This document shows positions 6,584-13,497 of a DNA stretch of 23,940 nucleotides, piece by piece. The translations under genes were made by a program, and so were the position numbers. The notes below the pieces were generated by a model. That model did not search any database and was not told where the DNA came from. It was given only the letters and a program-made list of their open reading frames with translations. This DNA is from an uncultured Oscillibacter sp. (GTDB taxonomy: Bacteria; Bacillota; Clostridia; Oscillospirales; Oscillospiraceae), in contig CABSFC010000033.1 of the NCBI GenBank assembly GCA_902476875.1, positions 1 through 23,940 on the forward strand. The letters are read 5' to 3'. Each line of letters starts with the position of its first letter. Within the stretch, counting starts at the first letter, position 1.

Positions 6584-6691
6584 GATTTCAAATTCTCCCT
6601 TTCAACTGGTTTGCCGTCTTGAACGGGAGCCGCGCCTTGTGGCGCGATTGCGATGCCTGCGGAGTGGGAAGGGTCCGGCTTGGCCGGAGGG
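6584..6691 (-). other. Structured spacer between the DUF3842 and ECF genes
   Basis: This 108-base spacer contains CGCGCC-TTGT-GGCGCG (about 6630-6645) and TCCGGC-ttg-GCCGGA (about 6670-6684), neither followed by a T run on the minus strand. They may be RNA-processing or stability hairpins or part of an intergenic repeat. No recognised riboswitch consensus is present. Confidence 0.3.
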
Positions 6692-7099
6692 TTAAGAACA
6701 CATGGAACGGAGCAGCTCCACCGCCTCGTCCATGAGTTTTGACAGCGTCAGGGACTGGGTGCCCACCACGATGTTGCTGCACTGGTTCACCGGCAGCAGC
6801 AGCTTTTTCGCGCTGCTCTGGCCAACAGCCACCGCCATGGCGGGGGTGATCTCCCCCAACAGGGAGTCGGCGGACAAAATGCCGATGGGCCCCACAATGA
6901 CGTCCGCCGCGCGGCAGGCCACCAGCACCGGATTCTCCCCGGTGGCCCCGGCGGAGGCCCCGGCCTTCAGCATGGCGGAGGTGGCGATGGCGTTGGTGCC
7001 CACGGCAATGAGCTCGCAGGGCAGGGCCGCGGCTTTGGCCCGCTCGATGAACAGCTGGCCCATCCGGCCGCTCTGGCCGTCGATGACGGCGACTTTCAT
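6692..7099 (-). CDS. DUF3842-family protein
   Basis: The 135-residue protein begins MKVAVIDGQSGRMGQLFIER, a Rossmann-like beta strand plus glycine turn, and continues with alternating strands and helices (ELIAVGTNAIATSAMLKAGA, DVIVGPIGIL, PVNQCSNIVVG). This matches what I know as DUF3842, a small clostridial family of unknown function. The start overlaps the stop of the kinase-like gene as ATGA, so the two are translationally coupled. The fold suggests nucleotide or cofactor binding, but no catalytic role can be assigned. It also precedes the ECF gene, hinting at a shared small-molecule pathway. Confidence 0.8.
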   Translation of the reverse strand: MKVAVIDGQSGRMGQLFIERAKAAALPCELIAVGTNAIATSAMLKAGASAGATGENPVLVACRAADVIVGPIGILSADSLLGEITPAMAVAVGQSSAKKLLLPVNQCSNIVVGTQSLTLSKLMDEAVELLRSMCS

Positions 7100-8169
7100 G
7101 GTTCCACCTCCAAAATCATGTCGCAGCGGCCCGCCGGGTCCAGGGCCGCAAAATACCGCTCCTCCAGTGGAATCCACCGGGTGAAGAATCGCCGGCCCAC
7201 CTCCGGTCCGTTTCTGGCCAGGATCCGTGTCTTTTGCAGCTCCGGCGGGACGCGCAGGAACACCGACAAATCGTAATGGCCCGCCAGATCCGGATGCATG
7301 CTGTAGGCCCCCTCCACGACGTTCAGCGCCCCGGGAGCGGTCTCCACGGGCACGCCCAGCGTCTGAGCGTGGCAGTCGTAGCGGCGGTACCGCACCGTCC
7401 GGCCCTGGGTCAGCGGGCGCAGCACCTCTTCGAAAAAACGCTCCCGGTCCACGTTGCCGCCGGGCTCCGCCAGCCGCGCCGCCGTCCGCTGTCCGGGGCG
7501 GAGGAAAAAGTCGTCCATGTGGAACACATTGCAGCCGTAAAGGCGCTCCAGCAGCGCCGCCAGCGTGGTCTTGCCCGACGCGCTGCCGCCCTCAATGGCA
7601 ACCAGCACCCGGGGCTTTTCCGCCAGCCGGCGGTCGATGTCCGCCAGCAGCGGCAGCGTCCACACAAGGTCCCGCCGGACAAGGCGGTACGCCGGGGCAC
7701 AGGCGTCGCGGAAGGGCGCCGAGTGGCGGCAGGCGGGGAAGCCGCCATCCCGCCAGCGCTCCACGGCGGGCGCCAGTTCGTCCCGGGAGAAGGGCAGCCG
7801 CCCATCCCGGGCCAGGGCCAGCAGGACCGCCAGCTTCTCCTCCAGCTCCGCCGCGCCGCCGCAGGGCCCCTCCGCCGACAGGGCGAACAGGCGGAACAGC
7901 GTCTCCGGCGTCAGGCCGCTCTTTGTCAGATACCGCAGATGCACCCGGCAGAAGCCGCCGTCCAGCGGCTCGATGTCCGGGCCGGTATCGGCGGGAGCCG
8001 TGGTCAGCTCCTCCCGGATGCGGCGGACGCCCGCCGCCTCGTCCGTGACCAGGTGACCGCAGCCGAACACGCTTTGGTACAGCGCCTTCAGCAGGTCCTC
8101 CGGCCGGAGGGCCGGACAGCGGGCGCACTGGCCCAGCAGGAATTCGGTTGTGGTCTGTTCCCGGTCCAT
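7096..8169 (-). CDS. Uridine-kinase-like P-loop protein with an N-terminal extension
   Basis: The C-terminal half of this 357-residue protein is a phosphoribulokinase/uridine-kinase type P-loop domain: Walker A GGSASGKT (194-201), FHMDDFFL (216-223) for the catalytic/Mg-binding Asp pair, and VVEGAYSMHPDL for the lid region. The N-terminal 180 residues have no recognised function but contain several Cys and His residues (for example GQCARC, FGCGHL and ACRHS) that could bind a metal. The start has a GGAGGG site. It is the first gene of the kinase-DUF3842-ECF cluster. The substrate is a small metabolite, not necessarily uridine. It could phosphorylate a compound imported by the downstream ECF S component, but that is inference. 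Confidence 0.8.
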   Translation of the reverse strand: MDREQTTTEFLLGQCARCPALRPEDLLKALYQSVFGCGHLVTDEAAGVRRIREELTTAPADTGPDIEPLDGGFCRVHLRYLTKSGLTPETLFRLFALSAEGPCGGAAELEEKLAVLLALARDGRLPFSRDELAPAVERWRDGGFPACRHSAPFRDACAPAYRLVRRDLVWTLPLLADIDRRLAEKPRVLVAIEGGSASGKTTLAALLERLYGCNVFHMDDFFLRPGQRTAARLAEPGGNVDRERFFEEVLRPLTQGRTVRYRRYDCHAQTLGVPVETAPGALNVVEGAYSMHPDLAGHYDLSVFLRVPPELQKTRILARNGPEVGRRFFTRWIPLEERYFAALDPAGRCDMILEVEP

Positions 8170-8195
8170 GGCTCCCTCCGTTTCGATCCGCGTCT

Positions 8196-8204
8196 ATCAT
8201 ACCA
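8196..8204 (-). promoter_or_regulatory. Extended -10 promoter of the kinase-like gene
   Basis: On the minus strand TGGTATGAT (an extended TGn plus the hexamer TATGAT) lies 27 bases upstream of the start codon. There is no good -35, which extended -10 promoters can tolerate. Confidence 0.4.
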
Positions 8205-8414
8205 CCGGCGCGCCGCCCGGGGCAAGCCCCGCGACAAAAAAAGCTGAAAACTCCCCGATATCCGGGATTTTTCGCCGCCGCTCCCCTCCATTTTTCAATT
8301 CTTTTCAAATTTCCGAATTCATCGACAAATTCAGACAGGATATGCTCAAGTGATTGTGTATGATAAGGCTGTTCCTCCCCATATTTTGTGGCAATTCAGA
8401 AAGGAAAATGCCAA

Positions 8415-8573
8415 ATGAAGCCAATTGCTAAAGAGTATCTCGTGTTGTTCAACGCCATCACAGAGGCGGAAGAGACTTTAAGTCAATTGCGGGCCAGCCT
8501 GATCGCGGTTCAGCAGCAGGCTGAGGAGCTTTTCCTGGACGACGGGGCGTCCATTTCCAGGGAGCAGCACTGA
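8415..8573 (+). CDS. Short hypothetical protein, 52 residues
   Basis: I start this ORF at the ATG (8415), with AAAGGA about 10 nt upstream; a GTG further upstream is possible but has no better site. The product is acidic and rich in Glu, Gln, Ala and Leu, and the stretch ITEAEETLSQLRASLIAVQQQAEELF reads as a single amphipathic helix or coiled coil. It is followed directly by a strong intrinsic terminator, and this supports a real transcription unit. I do not recognise a family. It lacks the SQELD motif of Spo0E-type phosphatases. It may be a small regulatory or structural peptide. Confidence 0.55.
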   Translation: MKPIAKEYLVLFNAITEAEETLSQLRASLIAVQQQAEELFLDDGASISREQH

Positions 8574-8578
8574 CCAAG

Positions 8579-8610
8579 GCGGTCCCGTCCGGCAGGGCGG
8601 GACCGCTTTT
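8579..8610 (+). terminator. Terminator of the 52-residue ORF
   Basis: A 12-bp stem (GCGGTCCCGTCC with GGGCGGGACCGC, one G-T pair) closes a 4-nt loop and is followed by TTTTG. Confidence 0.8.
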
Positions 8611-8623
8611 GTTGCATTTCCCC

Positions 8624-8652
8624 GGGACAGGCGGCCCGTTTTGTGGTATCAT
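8624..8652 (+). promoter_or_regulatory. Candidate nfo promoter
   Basis: A TATCAT -10 with an upstream TGG extension (8644-8652) and a GGGACA -35 (8624-8629) at 17 bp spacing lie just before the endonuclease IV gene. Confidence 0.4.
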
Positions 8653-8682
8653 GGAGCAAATTCGACCGCAGGAGGAAAACCC

Positions 8683-9513
8683 ATGCTGCATATTGGCTGT
8701 CACCTGTCCTCCGCCAGGGGCTTTGCCGCCATGGGGCGGCAGGCGCTGGAGCTGGGGGCGGATACCTTTCAATTTTTCACCCGCAATCCCCGGGGGAGTC
8801 GGGCCAAGGCCCTGGACGCCGCCGACGCGGCGGCGCTAGTGGAGCTGATGGGGGCCCACCGCTTCGCCCCCATCATCGCCCACGCGCCCTACACCCTGAA
8901 TCTCTGCGGAAAGGAGGAGGCCAACCGCGCCTTCGCCCGGGACACCATGGCGGACGACCTCCGCCGGCTGGAGCACGTGCCGGGTCAGTACTACAACTTC
9001 CACCCCGGCAGCCACGTGGGACAGGGGACGGAGGCGGGCATTGCCTACATCGCCGGGGGGCTGAATGCCATCCTGCGCCCGGAGCAGTCCACCACCGTGC
9101 TGCTGGAGACCATGGCCGGCAAGGGCAGCGAGGTCGGCGGCCGCTTCGAGGAGCTGCGGGAGATCCTGGACCGGGTGGAGCTTCCGGACAAGATGGGCGT
9201 GTGCCTGGACACCTGCCACATCTCCGACGGGGGATATGACATCATCCACGACCTGGACGGCGTACTGACGGAGTTTGACCGGGTGATCGGCCTGGACCGC
9301 CTGAAGGCCGTCCACCTCAACGACAGCAAGAACCCCACCGGCGCCCGCAAGGACCGCCACGCCCGCATCGGCGAGGGCCGCATCGGCCTGGAGGCGTTGA
9401 CGCGGGTGGTGCGCCATCCGGCGTTGCGGGACCTGCCCTTCTGCCTGGAGACGCCCAACGAGCTGCCGGGGTACCGGCGGGAGATCGCGCTGATGCGCCA
9501 GGCGGCGGAATAA
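8683..9513 (+). CDS. nfo: Endonuclease IV (AP endonuclease)
   Basis: The 276-residue protein is full length for endonuclease IV, a TIM-barrel enzyme that cuts DNA 5' to abasic sites in base excision repair. The trinuclear zinc ligands are all in place: HAPY, HPGSH, LETMAG, CLDTCH, HLNDSK, RHARIGEG and LETPNE occur in the family order. The start is the ATG at 8683, with GGAGGAAAACCC directly upstream; a TTG 42 bases earlier is in frame but lies upstream of that site and in the promoter. It forms a single-gene unit between two terminators. Spore-formers often use Nfo to repair spore DNA, but the promoter seen here looks like a housekeeping one. Confidence 0.96.
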   Translation: MLHIGCHLSSARGFAAMGRQALELGADTFQFFTRNPRGSRAKALDAADAAALVELMGAHRFAPIIAHAPYTLNLCGKEEANRAFARDTMADDLRRLEHVPGQYYNFHPGSHVGQGTEAGIAYIAGGLNAILRPEQSTTVLLETMAGKGSEVGGRFEELREILDRVELPDKMGVCLDTCHISDGGYDIIHDLDGVLTEFDRVIGLDRLKAVHLNDSKNPTGARKDRHARIGEGRIGLEALTRVVRHPALRDLPFCLETPNELPGYRREIALMRQAAE

Positions 9514-9520
9514 GCGCAAA

Positions 9521-9560
9521 AAAGCCCCCTGTCCGTCTTCCACCGCGGACAGGGGGCTTT
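9521..9560. terminator. Bidirectional terminator between nfo and the radical SAM gene
   Basis: A 15-bp stem AAAGCCCCCTGTCCG / CGGACAGGGGGCTTT is bounded by an A run on the left and a T run on the right. It can stop transcription from both convergent genes. Confidence 0.85.
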
Positions 9561-9601
9561 TGCGGGCCGCAAGGAGAGGAGCGGCCGCGCGGCGGCCCTC
9601 C

Positions 9602-10222
9602 TCAGTCCTCAATATACGCCCGCACCCGGTAGATGGCGCCGATCTCCTCCTCGCAGATTCTGCGGCAGTTCTCGATCTCCTCCGGCGGGATGGTGTCCAC
9701 CACGGTCATCATGACGGTGGGGACGTACTTTTGAATCTCCCGGGCAAAGTCCTTCATGGCCTGGTAGGCGCCCTTTTGCACAGGGTGGCACAGGGCGTCG
9801 TACTTCTCCGCCGTGTCGGTGTTCAGGGAGATGGACACCATGTCGAACCGGCCCGCGAAGTCCGGGCAGATGTCCCGGCCGTGGATGAGGCTGCCGGTGC
9901 CGTTGGTGTCCATGCGGGTGAAAATTTTCGTGCCGTGGGCCTTCATCTGGTCGATGACCCAGCAGATGTCGTCCATGCGGTAGCTGGGCTCGCCGAAGCC
10001 CACGAACACCAATTGTTTGTATTTGGAGAGGTCCCAACTCTCGATGGAATCCAGCATCTCCTCCTTCGTCGGCTCCCGCTCCAGCCACAGGTTGTGGGTG
10101 TAGATGCTGCCGTCGTGGCCGTTGTGCCGCAGGCAGAACTCGCAGTTGAAGTTGCAGCGGTTAGTGGGGTTGACGTACAGGTTGCCGCCGTATTCATAGG
10201 TGATGGTGAAGCCTTTTTTCAT
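9602..10222 (-). CDS. TatD-associated radical SAM protein
   Basis: The 206-residue protein has the radical SAM iron-sulfur motif CNFNCEFC (C23, C27, C30) near its N-terminus and a glycine-rich VGFGEPS stretch for SAM binding. It is shorter than most radical SAM enzymes and matches what I know as the family named for association with TatD (TIGR04038). A TatD gene lies two genes upstream in the same direction, which fits that name. The conserved acidic end, RVRAYIED, is complete. The start has a GGAGCG site. The reaction and substrate are unknown. A lipoprotein gene separates it from TatD here, which is worth noting. Confidence 0.9.
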   Translation of the reverse strand: MKKGFTITYEYGGNLYVNPTNRCNFNCEFCLRHNGHDGSIYTHNLWLEREPTKEEMLDSIESWDLSKYKQLVFVGFGEPSYRMDDICWVIDQMKAHGTKIFTRMDTNGTGSLIHGRDICPDFAGRFDMVSISLNTDTAEKYDALCHPVQKGAYQAMKDFAREIQKYVPTVMMTVVDTIPPEEIENCRRICEEEIGAIYRVRAYIED

Positions 10223-10234
10223 AGTTGTCGCTCC

Positions 10235-11152
10235 TTAATTGTTCTTGCTGTTCAAATGGATCTCCGACAGGGTGAATCCGCCGTTCTCATAGGCCACGTT
10301 GGCGGCCACATCCACCACATACCCAACCATCGATGGGAAAATGCCGTCCAGCCAGGCGCTTCCGCGAAACCGGATATACGCGCCCCAGTCCGAGTCCGGC
10401 ATGATCTCAAAATAGACGATGTCGCCGGCCACCAGACCCTCCATGTCCGCCAGGTCCGCGTCCTCCGGCAGACGCTTTGTAAAGTCCACCAGTTCTGTTC
10501 CCAAAACAGCAAAGGCCCGGCCGCTCACAGCCTCGGTCCGCATAACGGATGAGAGTTCGTCAAACAGATCACGGGACAGGCAGTAGTCCGTCAACGTGCC
10601 GTCTTCAGACTTTTCCACGATATGCAGCTCACTGATGGAAAGGCCGGTGCCAATGCCGCCGCAGGTGACGGCCACCACTTCCTCCTGACCGTCGCTGTCC
10701 GCGTCAAAGCACCAGAGGGCCGGCATCACCATGCGGGGCCCGCCAAACTTCCAGTCGAATTCCGCCAGGCTGTCGCCCCAGCGGAGCCAAGCCACGCTGC
10801 CGCCCGCCGGGTACACCCCCACGCCGTACAGGGCCACGTCTTTTTCCGGCAGTTCGATCAGCTTTCCCACCGGCATATCGTCCCGCCGGGAGGAGTGGTC
10901 TCTCCATGCATCGATGTCCACCACTTCTGCCGGAAGGTCAAACTTCTCCGTGGGCTCCCGCCCCTCCGTCACCACCGCCGGGGCGGAGATGGCTCCGACA
11001 GGGGAGGTCTCCGGCAGGGCGGTGGATACTTGTGGAATATCCTCTCCCGTGGGGACACTGAGCGTTGTCTCCAGCGTGTAATAGTCCCGGCCGCATCCGG
11101 TCAGCAGGACCAGGGCCAGAAGGGCGGGGAACAGCGTTTTCATATGCTTCAT
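10235..11152 (-). CDS. Predicted lipoprotein of unknown function
   Basis: The 305-residue protein starts with a signal peptide ending in a lipobox (LLTGC, lipidated Cys at residue 20), so it should be anchored outside the membrane. The mature part begins with a Thr/Ser/Pro-rich linker. A globular domain follows, with LIELPEKDVALYGVGVY, FDADSDGQEEVVAVTCGGIG and a C-terminal YVVDVAANVAYENGGF. The segment DADSDGQEE resembles an EF-hand or dockerin-like calcium loop, or an FG-GAP/VCBS-type blade (inference). Its start overlaps the TatD stop as ATGA, and it ends 13 bases before the radical SAM gene, so it is inside the operon. No enzyme family is recognised. Confidence 0.75.
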   Translation of the reverse strand: MKHMKTLFPALLALVLLTGCGRDYYTLETTLSVPTGEDIPQVSTALPETSPVGAISAPAVVTEGREPTEKFDLPAEVVDIDAWRDHSSRRDDMPVGKLIELPEKDVALYGVGVYPAGGSVAWLRWGDSLAEFDWKFGGPRMVMPALWCFDADSDGQEEVVAVTCGGIGTGLSISELHIVEKSEDGTLTDYCLSRDLFDELSSVMRTEAVSGRAFAVLGTELVDFTKRLPEDADLADMEGLVAGDIVYFEIMPDSDWGAYIRFRGSAWLDGIFPSMVGYVVDVAANVAYENGGFTLSEIHLNSKNN

Positions 11153-11928
11153 ACTTTACCCTCCAGCCCGAACAGCCGCAGGCCGTTGCGCCAGGTGATA
11201 TCCGTCATTTCCTGGGCCGTCACGCCCTTCCACTCCGCCAATTTTTCGATGACGTAGGGCAGATACCGGCTGTCGTTCCGCTTGCCCCGGAAGGGGACCG
11301 GGGTCAGGTAGGGGGAATCCGTCTCCACCACCATGCGGTCCAGGGGCGTGATGGCGGCGACTTCCGGGGCGCGTTTGGCGTTTTTGTAGGTGATGGGCCC
11401 GTCAAAGCCCAGATACCAGCCCCGCTTCAAAAGCTCGGCGGCCATCTCCGGACTGCCGGAGAAGCAGTGGAACACGCCCCGGACCCGGGGGTATTCCAGC
11501 ACAATGGCCAGGCTGTCGCCGTGGGCCTCCCGGTCATGGACGACGACGGGCAAGTCCAGCTCCACGGCCAGCTCCAGCTGGCGGCGGAACACGGCCTGCT
11601 GGAACTCCCTGGGAGGATTCTCCGCCCAGTAGTAGTCCAGGCCGATCTCCCCGATGGCCACCGTCTTTTCGTGTCCGCACAGCGCCCGGATGGCGGCGAA
11701 GTCCGCGTCCGCGCAGCCGCCGCAGTCCTCCGGGTGGATGCCCACGGCGGCATAGACGTGGGCATATCGCTCCGCCAGGGCCACCGCGGCCCGGGAGCTC
11801 TCCACGTCGCAGCCCGGGTCCACCACCAGGCCGACGCCGGCGGCGGGGAGGGCGGCGAGCACCGCGTCCCGGTCGGCGTTGAAGCCGCCGGAATCGTAAT
11901 GGGCATGGGTATCGAAAATGGGCATCAT
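11149..11928 (-). CDS. tatD: TatD-family metal-dependent hydrolase (DNase)
   Basis: The 259-residue protein has the metal-binding positions of the TatD family in order: FDTHAHYD near the N-terminus, GIHPEDC, IGEIGLDYYW, VVVHDRE, FHCFSG and ETDSPYLTPVPFRGKRNDS. TatD proteins are cytoplasmic TIM-barrel nucleases that remove DNA or quality-control substrates. The start is one of two adjacent ATGs (11928 or 11925), preceded by GAGGTG. It is the first gene of an operon with the lipoprotein and the TatD-linked radical SAM protein. YcfH is an alternative name for members of this family. Confidence 0.93.
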   Translation of the reverse strand: MMPIFDTHAHYDSGGFNADRDAVLAALPAAGVGLVVDPGCDVESSRAAVALAERYAHVYAAVGIHPEDCGGCADADFAAIRALCGHEKTVAIGEIGLDYYWAENPPREFQQAVFRRQLELAVELDLPVVVHDREAHGDSLAIVLEYPRVRGVFHCFSGSPEMAAELLKRGWYLGFDGPITYKNAKRAPEVAAITPLDRMVVETDSPYLTPVPFRGKRNDSRYLPYVIEKLAEWKGVTAQEMTDITWRNGLRLFGLEGKV

Positions 11929-11954
11929 GGCACCTCACAGTCTCTGGTATGGTT

Positions 11955-11963
11955 ATTTTATCA
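11955..11963 (-). promoter_or_regulatory. Extended -10 promoter of the tatD operon
   Basis: TGATAAAAT on the minus strand combines a TGn extension with a TAAAAT hexamer 27 bases upstream of tatD. A clear -35 at the usual spacing is lacking. Confidence 0.4.
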
Positions 11964-12026
11964 CAGTTTCGCCCCATGAAAAGGGCCAGACTGTAAATTT
12001 TCCGTGTATCCAGCGGGGCAGGGCGC

Positions 12027-12054
12027 AAAAAAAGGACATCCTGCCGGATGTCCT
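12027..12054 (-). terminator. rpsT terminator
   Basis: A 9-bp stem (AGGACATCC / GGATGTCCT) with a 4-nt loop is followed on the minus strand by seven T, 22 bases past the rpsT stop. Confidence 0.85.
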
Positions 12055-12075
12055 CTCTTTACCGTATCAGCACGA

Positions 12076-12339
12076 TCAGCCGATCTTGTTCAGCTTCAGG
12101 GTCATGGCGCTCTTTCTGTGAGCGGCCGTGTTCTTGTGCAGAACGCCCTTGGCAACAGCCTGATCGACTTTCTTCACTGCAACCTTGTAAGCGCCATCGG
12201 CCTCGGTGCGATTGCCTTCTGCGGCAGCAACCTCGAACTTCTTGATGGCGGTCTTCAGCTCGGATTTCGCGGCCTTGTTGCGTGCGTTTCTCGCCTCACC
12301 GATCAGAACGCGCTTCTTGGCAGACTTAATATTCGGCAA
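12076..12339 (-). CDS. rpsT: 30S ribosomal protein S20, TTG start
   Basis: The 87-residue product is the usual length for S20, beginning PNIKSAKKRV after the initiator and ending TLKLNKIG. It is lysine-rich and helical, as expected for a 16S rRNA-binding protein assembled early in the 30S subunit. There is no ATG at this position: the start is TTG (12339) with a near-perfect AAGGAGGTG site 6 nt upstream. A long in-frame extension upstream covers the promoter and is rejected. E. coli rpsT also uses UUG, where the weak start is linked to autoregulation, so similar control is plausible. The leader can fold a 7-bp hairpin (CGGTGGA/TCCACCG, 12368-12390). It diverges from gpr, a known neighbour. 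Confidence 0.95.
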   Translation of the reverse strand: MPNIKSAKKRVLIGEARNARNKAAKSELKTAIKKFEVAAAEGNRTEADGAYKVAVKKVDQAVAKGVLHKNTAAHRKSAMTLKLNKIG

Positions 12340-12401
12340 ACCAAACACCTCCTTAGGCAAATTCACGCGGTGGAGCAGGATTTTCCACCGTGCAGAATGA
12401 T

Positions 12402-12430
12402 ATTTTAGCAGGGAACTTTTCAAAAAGCAA
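12402..12430 (-). promoter_or_regulatory. rpsT promoter
   Basis: A TTGCTT -35 (12425-12430) and a TAAAAT -10 (12402-12407) on the minus strand are 17 bp apart. They predict a leader of about 55 nt that contains the hairpin at 12368-12390. Confidence 0.65.
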
Positions 12431-12460
12431 GAGTTTTTTTCGATTTTCCGTGCATTTTTT

Positions 12461-12489
12461 GCATATTGTGTTTCCCACCGCAAAACCTA
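12461..12489 (+). promoter_or_regulatory. Candidate forespore (sigma F/G-type) promoter of gpr
   Basis: GCATA (12461-12465) fits the sigma-F -35 consensus GYWTA. After 14 bp, GCAAAACCTA (12480-12489) fits most positions of the -10 consensus GGnRAnAHTR. No sigma-A hexamers of comparable quality are visible. Forespore control of gpr is established in Bacillus; this site is an inference. Confidence 0.45.
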
Positions 12490-12529
12490 GGGACGAGACC
12501 ACTAGATTTTGTGTTGGGAGGAACGGATA

Positions 12530-13426
12530 TTGTTTGTAAAACGCACAGACCTGGCCCTGGAGGCCCGGGAGCTGTGGCAGGAGTCCGCCGAAAAGACCAC
12601 CCGCCTGTCCGGGGTCAGGGCGGCAAAGACCAGGCTGGAGGGCTATCCGCTGACCCGGGTGGATATTCTGGACGGCAGGGGCGAGGAGGCCCTGGGCAAG
12701 CCCCGGGGCAGCTACCTTACCATCGACCTGACCACCTTCTGGCAGCGAAAGGCGGACTTTTTCGAGCGGGCCGTCCGGGCGGTGGGGAGCCAGCTAAAGG
12801 AGCTGCTGCCGGCGGAGGGCCCCGCCCTGGTCATCGGCCTGGGCAACGCGGCCATGACGCCGGACGCGGTGGGGCCCCTGGCGGCGGACAGCATCCTGGT
12901 CACCCGGCACCTGATCGCCGCCATGCCCAAGCAGTTCGCCGGGTTCCGGCCCGTGGCGGTGTTCCGCACGGGGGTGCTGGGCACCACCGGCGTGGAGTCC
13001 GCCGAGGCGGTGCGGGGACTGGTGGCGGAGGTGCGGCCGTCCCTGGTCATCGCCATCGACGCCCTGGCCTCCCGCCGGGTGGGGCGGGTGTGCGCCACGG
13101 TGCAGCTTTCCGACACGGGCATCATCCCCGGCTCCGGCGTGGGAAACCACCGCTCGGCGCTGAACCGGGAGACCCTGGGCGTTCCGGTGTTCGCCGTCGG
13201 CATCCCCACGGTGGTGGACGCCGCCACCCTGGCGGCGGACCTGCTGGAGGAGAGCGGTATCACGGAGTTTGACGAGCAGCGGCTGCGGCACGGAGAGCAG
13301 AACCTCATGGTGACGCCCCGGGACATCGACCAGCAGGTACGGGACCTGGCGAAGGTCGTGGGCTACGGCGTCAACTGGGCGCTGCAGGACCTGGAGATCG
13401 AGGAGATGAACGCGCTGCTTTCATAG
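12530..13426 (+). CDS. gpr: Germination protease GPR (peptidase A25)
   Basis: The 298-residue protein degrades the small acid-soluble proteins that coat spore DNA when the spore germinates. The two aspartates of the family are visible in GLGNAAMTPDAVGPLAAD and VIAIDALASRRVGRV, followed by the conserved SDTGIIPGSGVGNHRSALN. The N-terminus RTDLALEARELW resembles the autoprocessing site, so the propeptide is very short. I choose the TTG at 12530 because GGGAGGAA lies 6 nt upstream; no ATG is available. It is a bit shorter than Bacillus GPR. It diverges from rpsT, as the order rpsT-gpr seen in Bacillus would suggest, and it ends in a terminator of its own. It marks the organism as a spore former. 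Confidence 0.95.
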   Translation: MFVKRTDLALEARELWQESAEKTTRLSGVRAAKTRLEGYPLTRVDILDGRGEEALGKPRGSYLTIDLTTFWQRKADFFERAVRAVGSQLKELLPAEGPALVIGLGNAAMTPDAVGPLAADSILVTRHLIAAMPKQFAGFRPVAVFRTGVLGTTGVESAEAVRGLVAEVRPSLVIAIDALASRRVGRVCATVQLSDTGIIPGSGVGNHRSALNRETLGVPVFAVGIPTVVDAATLAADLLEESGITEFDEQRLRHGEQNLMVTPRDIDQQVRDLAKVVGYGVNWALQDLEIEEMNALLS

Positions 13427-13459
13427 AGGTCCCGGAGGCCGCGCGGCAAAATATAAAGG

Positions 13460-13491
13460 GAGCCGCAGCGAAGCATCGCGGCGGCTCTTTT
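13460..13491. terminator. Terminator between gpr and thiM
   Basis: The stem GAGCCGC / GCGGCTC (13460-13466 and 13481-13487) is followed by TTTT on the plus strand. On the minus strand it is followed by CCTTTATATTTT, so it can serve both convergent genes. Confidence 0.65.
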
Positions 13492-13497
13492 CTGACG

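Noticed and set aside
6584..6691. Riboswitch in the leader of the ECF S-component gene
   Set aside because: The hairpins do not fit the TPP, cobalamin, FMN or other vitamin riboswitch landmarks I know.
8254..8276. Short hairpin followed by TTTTT upstream of the 52-residue ORF
   Set aside because: Only about 4 bp can pair, and no gene in that direction ends there.
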